Shown here: positions 55,607 through 63,988 of the stretch, piece after piece | Position numbering within the stretch: position 1 is the stretch's first letter | Layout: every line of letters begins with the position of its first letter | NCBI GenBank assembly: GCA_013696965.1 | Contig: JACCXN010000020.1 | Span: 1-64,000, forward strand | From: Bacteroidota bacterium | GTDB lineage: Bacteria > Bacteroidota > Bacteroidia > JACCXN01 | Direction of reading: 5' to 3' | Length of the DNA: 64,000 bases | The notes under the pieces: generated by a model | Told to the model about the DNA's origin: nothing | The model's database searches: none | The model's input: only the letters and a program-made list of their open reading frames with translations | Made by a program: the position numbers and the translations under genes

Positions 55607-56638
55607 TCAAGGCTTGCCAGTTAAAAAATACTCTTTTTTTATATTCAACCATTCCAAGGCAGAACCATTTAAAAGCAATTCCTTAATGTTATCAGGGTAA
55701 GCTGAAGTTTTGATAAGTTTTCCTGGCTCAAGCTCTCCAAGTGGAAAAGGATAATCTGTTCCTAGTGCAACTCTGTTGGGGCCAGCTAAATCAACTAAAA
55801 ATTCCAGCATTTTTGGGTCGTGGACCAAGGAATCAAACCAGAATTTTCCAAGATACTCGCGGGGGTTTTTATTATTGTCTATTGCTACAAGATCAGGGCG
55901 GCAATTAAATCCATGTTCAATGCGTCCAATTGTTGATGGAAAGGAGCCTCCCCCATGAGCAAAAGCAACTCTTAATCCTGGTAGTTTTTCAAAGACACCT
56001 CCAAATATCATGGAACAAATGGCAAGGGAGGTTTCTGCAGGCATTCCTACAAGCCAGGGGAGCCAATAGCGTTGCATTTTCTCCTGGCCCATCATTTCCC
56101 AGGGATGAACAAAAACTGCCATGTCGAGTTCCTGGCATGCTTGAAAAATCGGGAAAAGGTTTTCATCATTCAGGTTCCAGTCATTTACATGGGAACCAAT
56201 TTGAATTCCTACAAGTCCTATTTTTTTACACCTTTCCAGTTCCTTTATTGCTAAATCAGGTGCTTGTAAAGGAATAGTTCCAAGGCCTGCAAACCGTTTC
56301 GGATATTTTTGAACAATTCCGGCAATATGATCGTTTAAAAATTGAGATAAATCAAGACAGTCCTGTGGCTTTGCCCAATAACTGAACATCACCGGAACTG
56401 TTGACAATACCTGAACATCAACATGATGGTGTTTGCATTCTTTTATTCTTGCCTCCGCACTCCAACAATTGTCCTCAACTTCCCTGAAAAATTTGTCGTC
56501 CATCATCATCCGGGCACAACAAGGTTTGTGATGGTCAAGTTGAATAAAACCGCCATATCCAAATTTCTCCTTCCAATTTGGAATATGTTCGGGAAGTATA
56601 TGCGTATGAATGTCTATGGTAAGAACTGGATTTTGCAT
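55607..56638 (-). CDS. 2-amino-3-carboxymuconate-6-semialdehyde decarboxylase (ACMSD)
   Basis: A 343-residue zinc-dependent amidohydrolase-fold decarboxylase. Metal ligands fall at the positions known for the Pseudomonas enzyme: His11 and His13 (DIHTHILPEH), His178 (VFVHPWEM) and Asp295 (GTDYPFPLGE), with catalytic His228 (AFAHGGGSFP). It removes CO2 from the unstable product of 3-HAO and so diverts carbon from NAD synthesis into degradation. The 3-HAO gene lies just upstream on the same strand (172-base gap). Confidence 0.92.
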   Translation of the reverse strand: MQNPVLTIDIHTHILPEHIPNWKEKFGYGGFIQLDHHKPCCARMMMDDKFFREVEDNCWSAEARIKECKHHHVDVQVLSTVPVMFSYWAKPQDCLDLSQFLNDHIAGIVQKYPKRFAGLGTIPLQAPDLAIKELERCKKIGLVGIQIGSHVNDWNLNDENLFPIFQACQELDMAVFVHPWEMMGQEKMQRYWLPWLVGMPAETSLAICSMIFGGVFEKLPGLRVAFAHGGGSFPSTIGRIEHGFNCRPDLVAIDNNKNPREYLGKFWFDSLVHDPKMLEFLVDLAGPNRVALGTDYPFPLGELEPGKLIKTSAYPDNIKELLLNGSALEWLNIKKEYFLTGKP

Positions 56639-56810
56639 TTTTGATTAAGGTTTGGATTTTCGAAAAAAACATTTTCAAATTAAAGAGTGCTTTTTCAAGA
56701 ACAAGCAGGAGGATTTATAGTTATAAATCAGTTCTATTTCCCAATTCAATTCCAAGCAGTTTCTGGTACCAAATGATGAGAAATAAAAAAAATCAATCAA
56801 AAAACCATGA

Positions 56811-57326
56811 CTATTTTGGTGGTTCCATTATTGTTCCGCATTTTTTACAGGTTCTATTTTCCTGGCTCCCGTAAAAATTCTTGAAAACTCCTTGAAATTG
56901 AGTCATAATGTTAGTCATCTCAAAATACTCTTCGTATAGTTTATGATTGCATTTTTCACAAAACCATAACAATCCATCCTTTTCTCCGGCACGTCTTTTT
57001 CTTTCTATTACCAGCCCAACTGTACCTTCTCCTCTTATTGGGGAATGCGGGATCATGGGAGGAAGCAGAAAAATATCACCTTCATTAATTGGAATTGTTA
57101 TGGCCTTGCCCTCTTCTTGAATGCGCACTTTTACATCGCCCTCAAGTTGATAGAAAAACTCTTCACTTTCATTGTAATGATAATCTTTACGGGAATTAGG
57201 TCCACCTACTACCATTACAATAAATTCAGCATTTTCCCATATTTGCTTATTGCCAACTGGAGGCTTTAACAGAGGACGATTTTCATCAATCCATTTTTTT
57301 ATATTAAAAGGGTGTTGTACACTCAT
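56811..57326 (-). CDS. 3-hydroxyanthranilate 3,4-dioxygenase
   Basis: A 171-residue cupin. Active-site iron ligands are His50, Glu56 (DYHYNESEEFFYQ) and His94 (PPMIPHSP), with Arg46 nearby. The C-terminus has a second rubredoxin-like metal site: Cys123, Cys126, Cys160, Cys163. It opens the ring of 3-hydroxyanthranilate. I start at ATG 57326; the open frame runs to 57551, but those 75 extra residues are translated repeat DNA and do not belong to the family. Confidence 0.93.
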   Translation of the reverse strand: MSVQHPFNIKKWIDENRPLLKPPVGNKQIWENAEFIVMVVGGPNSRKDYHYNESEEFFYQLEGDVKVRIQEEGKAITIPINEGDIFLLPPMIPHSPIRGEGTVGLVIERKRRAGEKDGLLWFCEKCNHKLYEEYFEMTNIMTQFQGVFKNFYGSQENRTCKKCGTIMEPPK

Positions 57327-57415
57327 TTCTTTTGATTTTGTTAGTACGGCTAAAGTAAAAAAAAATGCTGAGCTAGTAACATATTCAATGTGCTTCTTTT
57401 CAAATAATATTAATT

Positions 57416-57620
57416 TACAAATTATGAAATAGCCATGCACGAACCGTTCACAAACGCTAATGAATATAACATGGCTATCCCGATAAATCGGGATGACCTT
57501 TAAAAAACAAATTATATACATATGAAATAGCCATGCACAGAACGTGCGCAAACACGCATGAAGATAACCTGGCGTATTCCATATGACAACTAAAAAATCA
57601 AATTATCTACATATGAAATA
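57416..57620. repeat. Tandem array of the dispersed palindromic repeat (two units plus a partial third)
   Basis: Unit A (from about 57416) has TAGCCATG (57430-57437) / CATGGCTA (57470-57477) and the hairpin ATCCCGAT-AA-ATCGGGAT (57477-57494), matching the copy at 3764-3838. Unit B follows 98 bases later with a degraded core (no CCCGAT hairpin), and the boundary ACATATGAAATA recurs once more 91 bases on. The link ATTATATACATATGAAA is the same as the leader of the PorP/SprF gene at 3901-3917. Confidence 0.7.
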
Positions 57621-57663
57621 AGTAGGCTTGCTCTATATTCTGCAGATGGTGCTTTTTTTTTAA

Positions 57664-57900
57664 TTTCACAGAGCGCACAGAGGAGTCACAGAGGATCAAA
57701 AAAATCAGGGAATCTCTGTGGTCCTCTTTGACTTTTCTGTAAAACTCTGTGAAACTATACTTTTTAAACTACACAAAGGGCACAAAGGAGTCACAGAGTT
57801 GCACAGAGCGAAAAAAACAAAAAAATCAGGGAATCTCTGTGACTTCTCTGTGGGACTCTGTGAAGCAATGAATCAGTGCAGTTTTTTTGCCCTTTGTGAA
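57664..57900. repeat. Paired 'CACAGAG' long-hairpin repeat
   Basis: Two imperfect long hairpins in tandem. Unit 1 runs from TTTCACAGAG (57664-57673) to its complement CTCTGTGAAA (57745-57754). Unit 2 runs from ACACAAAGGGC (57771-57781) to GCCCTTTGTGA (57889-57899). Both loops end with the same 23-base stretch (57698-57720 and 57819-57841; ATCAGGGAATCTCTGTG core). Words such as CACAGAG and CACAAAG recur throughout. It is non-coding. Confidence 0.75.
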
Positions 57901-57922
57901 CGATTATAATTTTTTAACTTTG
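57893..57922 (+). promoter_or_regulatory. Promoter of the SDR gene, -33 box supplied by the repeat edge
   Basis: TTTG at 57893-57896, inside the last arm of the CACAGAG repeat, then 18 bases, then TAACTTTG (57915-57922), 31 bases before ATG 57954. Confidence 0.5.
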
Positions 57923-57953
57923 GCTCATATTACAAATAAAACAAAGTTGAAAT

Positions 57954-58742
57954 ATGAATCTTGATCTTACAAACAAACATGCTATTGTATGTGGAAGCAC
58001 GCAGGGAATAGGCAAAGCAGTTGCTATGGAATTAGCAAGAATGGGAGCCAATGTAGTTCTTGTTGCACGTAATATTGATAATTTAACCGCTACAAAATCA
58101 GAATTAGATACTTCTAAGGGTCAGTTACATAATGTGATTTGTGCTGATTTTTCTTTTCCTGAAGATTTAAAAATCAAAATGGAGCAATATATAACAATGC
58201 ATAAAGAAGTAGATATCCTTGTAAATAACACAGGAGGGCCTTCGGGAGGGCCAATTGTAGATGCCAAAACAGAAGATTTCATAAAAACATTTTCAAATCA
58301 TCTCCTTTGTAACCACATTCTTGTTCAATCCGTTGTTGAAAGCATGAAAAACAAAGGTTCTGGAAGGATTATAAATATTATTTCAACTTCTGTAAAACAA
58401 CCCTTAAAAGGACTTGGAGTTTCCAATACCATAAGGGCTGCTGTTGCAAATTGGGCTAAAACATTATCCCTGGAATTGGCTCCTTTTGGTATAACTGTAA
58501 ACAACGTACTTCCAGGTGCCACCAATACTGTTAGGTTATCCTCTCTTCTTCAGGCAAAAGCACTAAAAACAGGACATTCCATTGAATTTTTAAAAGATGA
58601 GATGATAAAAGAAATTCCTGCAGGCCGTTTTGCTGAAGCCCATGAAATTGCAAATGCAGTGGCTTTCCTTGCCTCTCCTGCTGCAGCTTATATTAATGGG
58701 GTTAATATTCCTGTTGATGGAGGAAGAACTGGATGTCTTTAA
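57954..58742 (+). CDS. Atypical short-chain dehydrogenase/reductase-like protein
   Basis: A 262-residue SDR-fold protein. The cofactor loop is GSTQGIG (14-20) and the motif VNNTGGPSGGP (90-100) replaces the usual NNAG. At the catalytic YxxxK position it reads SNTIR (157-161), so both Tyr and Lys are replaced (Ser157, Arg161), while a serine in IIST is kept. This matches a beta-ketoacyl-reductase-like SDR subgroup known to lack the standard tetrad. It may use a different mechanism or not be an oxidoreductase. It lies opposite the 3-HAO gene, so a role near tryptophan breakdown is possible but unproven. Confidence 0.8.
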   Translation: MNLDLTNKHAIVCGSTQGIGKAVAMELARMGANVVLVARNIDNLTATKSELDTSKGQLHNVICADFSFPEDLKIKMEQYITMHKEVDILVNNTGGPSGGPIVDAKTEDFIKTFSNHLLCNHILVQSVVESMKNKGSGRIINIISTSVKQPLKGLGVSNTIRAAVANWAKTLSLELAPFGITVNNVLPGATNTVRLSSLLQAKALKTGHSIEFLKDEMIKEIPAGRFAEAHEIANAVAFLASPAAAYINGVNIPVDGGRTGCL

Positions 58743-58968
58743 TGTAAAACACAAGCCTTTTTAATTTTAAATGAACCTGTATTTGCCTACTTATAAATTG
58801 CGGGATTTTATTGCTTTTTGTTGGCCCTTGTTTTTGAAATCCTTAAATCTGCCAATAACGAATCCTGCTAAATTTTTTATTGCAATACGAATGTCATAGT
58901 TTAAAGTTTGATTCTTTACTAAACAACCACTTTTAAATGTAGTTTAGTTTGTTTCAACTTCAAATTGA

Positions 58969-58997
58969 TTGAAAATCTAATTGAAAACTTATATTTG
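58969..58997 (+). promoter_or_regulatory. Bacteroidota-type promoter for lysS
   Basis: TTG (58969-58971), 18 bases, TATATTTG (58990-58997), 24 bases before ATG 59022. Confidence 0.55.
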
Positions 58998-59021
58998 CAC
59001 AACTATTTTTGAAAACATCTT

Positions 59022-60731
59022 ATGGAATATACTGATCAGGAGATATTAAGACGACAGTCTCTGGAGGAAATTATTAAACTTGGAATTAATCCATATCCTG
59101 CTGAATTATTTGAAATAAATGCTTCAGCAGAAGATATAAATAAAAATTACGAAAGAGATAAGCTAAGTTACAAGAATATAAGCATTGCCGGAAGAATAAT
59201 GACAAGGCGTATTATGGGAAATGCATCATTTGTAGAAATACAAGATGCAAGTGGTAGAATTCAGGCCTATGTAAAACGTGATGACATTTGCCCTGATGAA
59301 GATAAAACCCTTTACAATACAGTATTTAAAAAGCTTCTTGACATAGGCGATATAATTGGTATAACCGGTTATGTTTTTACAACCCAAACTGGAGAAACAA
59401 CCATTCATGTGAATACCTTAAAAATACTTTGCAAATCACTAAAACCATTACCCATTGTAAAGGTTGATGCTGAAGGCAAAATACATGATGCTTTTTCTGA
59501 TCCGGAACAACGTTACCGCCAGCGTTATGTGGACTTAATTGTTAATCCCCATGTAAAGGAAGCTTTTATAAAACGCACCAGGCTTACCAATTCCATGCGC
59601 TCATTTTTGAACAACAAAGGGTATCTTGAAGTGGAAACTCCTGTTTTGCAACCTATTTATGGTGGAGCTGCTGCACGTCCTTTCAAAACCCATCACAATA
59701 CCCTTGACATGGATTTGTACCTGCGTATTGCAAACGAATTGTACTTAAAAAGATTAATTGTAGGTGGTTTTGATGGGGTTTATGAATTTGCCAAAGATTT
59801 TCGAAATGAAGGAATGAGCAGGTTTCATAACCCTGAATTTACTCAAATGGAACTTTATGTGGCTTATAAGGATTATTTGTGGATGATGGAACTGGTGGAG
59901 GAAATGGTTGAACGCATTGCTATGGATCTTCATGGTTCCACAGAGGTTAAATATGGTGATAACATCATCAATTTTAAAAGTCCCTGGAAAAGATACACCA
60001 TGTATGAAGCTATTATGGAATTCACAGGCGTTGATATTTCTGCAATGAGCGAAGAGGAAGTTGCAAAAGCTGCAACAGAAATGGGTGTTAAAGTGGATTC
60101 AACAATGGGCAGGGGGAAAATTATTGATGAGATATTCGGAGAAAAATGCGAGCCGAAATTAATTCAGCCTACTTTTATTATGGATTATCCAAAAGAAATG
60201 TCCCCACTGGCAAAAAGACACCGAAGCAGAGAGGGCTTAGTTGAACGCTTTGAAGCCATTTGCAATGGGAAAGAAATCTGCAATGCATATTCTGAGCTTA
60301 ACGATCCCGTGGATCAGAGAAGAAGATTTGAGGAGCAATTGGAACTTGGAAAAAGAGGAGATGAAGAAGCAATGATGCTGGATGAAGATTTCTTAAAAGC
60401 AATAGAATATGGAATGCCACCTACTTCAGGTCTGGGTATAGGAATTGACCGTCTTAGCATGATTATGACCAACTCAAAATCCATTCAGGATGTTTTGTTT
60501 TTCCCTCAAATGCGCCCCGAGAAAAAGAAAACAGCGATTGACTTTAAATCCCTTGGTATACCTGAACCCTGGTCAACTATTTTGGTTAAAATAGGAATAG
60601 CAACTTTAGAAGATTTAAAAGCTGCAAATCCTAATAAATTATTCAATGATTTATGTGGTATGCGAAAAAAATTAAAACTTGAAGTACCAGCACCAAGCAT
60701 AGATGATGTAAAGGCTTGGGTTAATCAATAA
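59022..60731 (+). CDS. lysS: Lysyl-tRNA synthetase, class II, with C-terminal extension
   Basis: A 569-residue synthetase. The OB-fold anticodon-binding domain (about 50-155) includes IAGRIMTRRIMGNASFVEIQD. Class II motif 1 is near LEVETPVLQPI, motif 2 is KDFRNEGMSRFHNPEFTQME and motif 3 is GLGIGIDRLSMI. The usual protein ends near residue 502; here about 67 more residues follow (IGIATLEDLKAANPNKLF, MRKKLKL), which look like a helix-hairpin-helix module. gpsA follows 11 bases later. Confidence 0.96.
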   Translation: MEYTDQEILRRQSLEEIIKLGINPYPAELFEINASAEDINKNYERDKLSYKNISIAGRIMTRRIMGNASFVEIQDASGRIQAYVKRDDICPDEDKTLYNTVFKKLLDIGDIIGITGYVFTTQTGETTIHVNTLKILCKSLKPLPIVKVDAEGKIHDAFSDPEQRYRQRYVDLIVNPHVKEAFIKRTRLTNSMRSFLNNKGYLEVETPVLQPIYGGAAARPFKTHHNTLDMDLYLRIANELYLKRLIVGGFDGVYEFAKDFRNEGMSRFHNPEFTQMELYVAYKDYLWMMELVEEMVERIAMDLHGSTEVKYGDNIINFKSPWKRYTMYEAIMEFTGVDISAMSEEEVAKAATEMGVKVDSTMGRGKIIDEIFGEKCEPKLIQPTFIMDYPKEMSPLAKRHRSREGLVERFEAICNGKEICNAYSELNDPVDQRRRFEEQLELGKRGDEEAMMLDEDFLKAIEYGMPPTSGLGIGIDRLSMIMTNSKSIQDVLFFPQMRPEKKKTAIDFKSLGIPEPWSTILVKIGIATLEDLKAANPNKLFNDLCGMRKKLKLEVPAPSIDDVKAWVNQ

Positions 60732-60742
60732 AACTAAATAAT

Positions 60743-61741
60743 TTGAAAGAAGAACCAAAAATAGCCGTTATTGGCGGTGGAAGCTGGGCAACTGCTTTAG
60801 TTAAATTATTAAGCAATAATTTAACAGTGGTAACCTGGTGGATGAGAGATAAGGAAGCAATTGAACACCTGAAAAAATTCCACCACAATAAAAATTATTT
60901 AAGTTCCATTGAATTTGACATTCACAAGCTTAATTTAACCAGTGATTTAAAATTCGCTATTAAGTCAAACGATATTATTATTCTTGCTGTTCCTTCCGCT
61001 TTTGTTAAACAGGCACTTGAAAGCATAAAACCAGAAGATGTTGCAGGAAAAATGATTTATTCTGCAATCAAAGGAATTGTTGCCGAAGACAATATGATTA
61101 TTGGAGAGTTTTTGAATAAACAATTTGAAATTGGCTTCAATAATATTGGTGTTATAATGGGCCCTTGCCATGCAGAGGAAGTTGCTCTTGAAAAACTCTC
61201 TTATCTTACTATTGCATGTCCTTCTGTTGAAAATGCTGAAGTACTGGCGCAAAAACTCGCCTGCAGGTATTTAAAAACAACAGTTTCAGATGATATTTTC
61301 GGAACTGAATATGCAGCTGTTTTGAAAAATGTTTTTGCCCTTGCCTGTGGCATTTCAATTGGACTCGCTTATGGCGATAACTTCAGGGCGGTTCTTATTT
61401 CTAATTCTATACAAGAGATTGAACGTTTTGTAGAAAAAGTGCATCCAATTAGCAGGGATATAAAAAGTTCAGCTTACTTAGGAGATTTACTAGTTACTGC
61501 ATATTCTCAATTCAGTCGTAACCGGGCTTTTGGTATTATGATTGGAAAAGGACATTCAGTTAAACACACTCAGCTTGAAATGAACATGGTTGCAGAGGGC
61601 TATTATGCTGCCAAATGCATTTATGACATGAATCGTGAACATAAGGTTTACATGCCAATTACAGATGCGGTTTACAATATGCTTTACGAGAAGATTTCTC
61701 CAATGGTGGAGATGAAAATACTATCTGATAAATTATCTTAA
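60743..61741 (+). CDS. gpsA: Glycerol-3-phosphate dehydrogenase [NAD(P)+]
   Basis: A 332-residue enzyme making sn-glycerol 3-phosphate for phospholipids. The dinucleotide loop is AVIGGGSWATALVKLL, followed by AVPSAFVKQAL, MGPCHAEEVA and EYAAVLKNVFALACGI with the catalytic lysine. No ATG lies before the glycine loop, so the TTG at 60743 (11 bases after the lysS stop) appears to be the real start. The stop overlaps the convergent hydrolase gene by four bases. Confidence 0.93.
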   Translation: MKEEPKIAVIGGGSWATALVKLLSNNLTVVTWWMRDKEAIEHLKKFHHNKNYLSSIEFDIHKLNLTSDLKFAIKSNDIIILAVPSAFVKQALESIKPEDVAGKMIYSAIKGIVAEDNMIIGEFLNKQFEIGFNNIGVIMGPCHAEEVALEKLSYLTIACPSVENAEVLAQKLACRYLKTTVSDDIFGTEYAAVLKNVFALACGISIGLAYGDNFRAVLISNSIQEIERFVEKVHPISRDIKSSAYLGDLLVTAYSQFSRNRAFGIMIGKGHSVKHTQLEMNMVAEGYYAAKCIYDMNREHKVYMPITDAVYNMLYEKISPMVEMKILSDKLS

Positions 61742-62568
61742 GTATTTGCTTTCCTTTTCCCATGCACTTTTCCTGAAAAAGCTTTTTTGGCAAAACCAGC
61801 TATTATTTCAATTGTTTGATCCTTGGCCTCTATAAAGCCCATGTGAGCAACAGAATCTAATATATAAGTTGTTGCATTCCTTGGTAGTTCAGCCTGTTCA
61901 ACAATAACTTCAAAAGGAATAACAGGATCTTGTTTCCCGATAATAAATAAAACAGGATAAGTTGAAAAACGAAGAATAATTTCCCGCTCTACCCTCTCCT
62001 TCATTCCTTCAAGTGAAGCTATTATTCCTTGTTTGGAAATTTTACCGGCCCTTTTAATTAATAGTTTTATTTCCTTGGAATGTTTTTTTTGGTTTTCCTT
62101 GGTAAATAAACCCGGAATAAGGTTTTTTACGAAATCCTTTTTACTTTGCTTAATTAGGTTTATCACCCTTTCTCGCTCCTGTTTTTTTATTTGATTATCT
62201 GCTGCCGCAGAAGAATGGAAAAGGCAAAGACCTTTAACATTTTCAGGAAAAAATTCAGCATAGGCCATTGCAACATAACCCCCCATAGAATGGCCAATCA
62301 GGATAGATTTTTTTACTCTTAGTTGTTTCAGCACTGATTGTACGCATTCTGCCATTAAATCCATGGAATGTACGTATCCAAGACATCCTGTTTGCCCATG
62401 TCCGGGAAGATCTATACAAATTACACGGTATTTTAATGAAAGGGGGTCTACAAACTCCTTCCAAATATCCGAGGATTCCAAAAAACCATGAAGAAAAACC
62501 AAGGCCCTTCCTCTTCCTTTATCAATAACCCGTACAGGCGCATTTTTAAATGCCAGGTTTTTTATCAT
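61738..62568 (-). CDS. Alpha/beta hydrolase
   Basis: A 276-residue hydrolase with LVFLHGFLESSDIW, nucleophile elbow GHSMGG (Ser94), acid Asp in IIGKQDPVIP and His in DSVAHMGFIE. The substrate is unknown; such proteins include esterases and lactonases. It is unrelated at motif level to the hydrolase at 48442 apart from the fold. It converges on gpsA with a four-base overlap of the stops and no terminator between. Confidence 0.85.
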   Translation of the reverse strand: MIKNLAFKNAPVRVIDKGRGRALVFLHGFLESSDIWKEFVDPLSLKYRVICIDLPGHGQTGCLGYVHSMDLMAECVQSVLKQLRVKKSILIGHSMGGYVAMAYAEFFPENVKGLCLFHSSAAADNQIKKQERERVINLIKQSKKDFVKNLIPGLFTKENQKKHSKEIKLLIKRAGKISKQGIIASLEGMKERVEREIILRFSTYPVLFIIGKQDPVIPFEVIVEQAELPRNATTYILDSVAHMGFIEAKDQTIEIIAGFAKKAFSGKVHGKRKANT

Positions 62569-62644
62569 TTGAATTCATTTTGTATTGATCATTAAATCAA
62601 TATAGCTGCGCGCAAATAAACGCTTTATATAGTATGTGAAAATC

Positions 62645-63952
62645 CTATGTACTGGCCACAGTTAAAGCTGACATTAATTCTTCAATTTCATCTGCTTCAA
62701 TTGGAATATTAGCCATTAAATCAACAGGGCCATTTTCTGTAATTAAAATGTCATTTTCTAATCTTATTCCCAAATTTTCTTCTCTTATATAAATTCCCGG
62801 TTCACAGGTAAAAACCATTCCATTCTGAAATACTAGATCCGGTTCACCTATATCATGTACATCAAGACCAAGCAGGTGAGAAGTTCCATGCATAAAATAT
62901 TTTTTATACAGAGGTTTGTTTGGGTTTTGATTGGTCACTTCTGATGCATTCAACAAGCCAAGTCTAATTAATTCTGCTTCCATTATAAATCCCACTTCTT
63001 TGTGGTAATCTACAATTTTTGTTCCCGGAACCAGTAATTTAATGGCTGCCCTCATTACATTTAAAACAGCATTGTAAACATCTTTTTGTCTTTGGGTAAA
63101 TCTTCCACTTACAGGCACGCAACGCGTCATGTCTGAGGCATAATTTGCATATTCGGCTCCCACATCCAATAAAATAACATCTCCTGCTTTACATTCCTGG
63201 TTATTTTCTATATAATGCAAAACACAGGCATTGAAACCTGAAGCGATAATGGGAGTATAGGCAAATCCACGTGAACGTTTACGAACAAATTCATGGATCA
63301 ATTCAGCCTCAATTTCATATTCCATAACTCCTGGCTTAACAAATCCCAACAATCTTCTAAACCCATCTTCAGTAATATTGCAAGCTTTTTGAAGTAAATC
63401 AATTTCATGTTGAGATTTAATCTGCCTTAGTTTTTTCATAATAGGTGCAGACCTATTATACTTATGCAAAGGATAATTTTGTTTGCACCAATTTATAAAT
63501 CTTGAATCTCTTGTTTCAACTTCTACTACTGCCCTTGTATGTTCATTAGTGTTAAGATAAATATTTTCACACTCTGACATTAATATGTTTAATATGTTTT
63601 TAAATTGATTTATCCAGAAAACAGTTTTTATACCAGAAATCTTAAATGCTTCTTCCTTGTTTAATTTGGCACCTTCCCAAATGGCTATTTCCTCATTTGT
63701 TTCTTTTACAAAAAGTATTTCACGGTATTCAGGGTTAATTGCATCAGGAAAAATTATTAATATGCTTTCCTCCTGATCAATACCTGATAAATAAAACAAA
63801 TCATTGTTCTGTCTAAAAGGCATTGTGCCATCCGCATTGGTTGGCATAATATCATTGGAATTAAATACTGCCAAGGAATTCGGCATCAACATTTCAGAAA
63901 ATTTTTTTCTGTTTTTTAGGAACATCTCACTATTAAGAGGCAAATATTTCAT
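62645..63952 (-). CDS. Xaa-Pro aminopeptidase (aminopeptidase P family)
   Basis: A 435-residue M24B peptidase that cuts an N-terminal residue preceding proline. The N-terminal creatinase-like domain is followed by the pita-bread catalytic domain, with metal ligands in LLDVGAEYANYASDMTR (two Asp), HGTSHLLGLDVHD (His), TCEPGIYI (Glu) and IRLENDILITENG (Glu). All five ligands are in place. Probably cytoplasmic: no signal peptide is seen. A TAATTTTG (minus strand, 63988-63981) may be its -7 element; the matching -33 would lie outside the window. Confidence 0.93.
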   Translation of the reverse strand: MKYLPLNSEMFLKNRKKFSEMLMPNSLAVFNSNDIMPTNADGTMPFRQNNDLFYLSGIDQEESILIIFPDAINPEYREILFVKETNEEIAIWEGAKLNKEEAFKISGIKTVFWINQFKNILNILMSECENIYLNTNEHTRAVVEVETRDSRFINWCKQNYPLHKYNRSAPIMKKLRQIKSQHEIDLLQKACNITEDGFRRLLGFVKPGVMEYEIEAELIHEFVRKRSRGFAYTPIIASGFNACVLHYIENNQECKAGDVILLDVGAEYANYASDMTRCVPVSGRFTQRQKDVYNAVLNVMRAAIKLLVPGTKIVDYHKEVGFIMEAELIRLGLLNASEVTNQNPNKPLYKKYFMHGTSHLLGLDVHDIGEPDLVFQNGMVFTCEPGIYIREENLGIRLENDILITENGPVDLMANIPIEADEIEELMSALTVAST

Positions 63953-63980
63953 GATACACGAATTTTTATATGAAAAACAA

Positions 63981-63988
63981 CAAAATTA
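63981..63988 (-). promoter_or_regulatory. Possible -7 element for the aminopeptidase P gene
   Basis: TAATTTTG on the minus strand matches TAnnTTTG, 28 bases before the ATG at 63952. The upstream box would fall beyond the window. Confidence 0.35.

Noticed and set aside
57327-57551. N-terminal extension of 3-hydroxyanthranilate dioxygenase
   Set aside because: The added 75 residues are encoded by the palindromic repeat array, and the family starts at the internal methionine (57326).
57718-57909. Open frame of 63 codons on the plus strand
   Set aside because: It lies wholly inside the CACAGAG hairpin repeat and its product is translated repeat words; no start signal or protein features.
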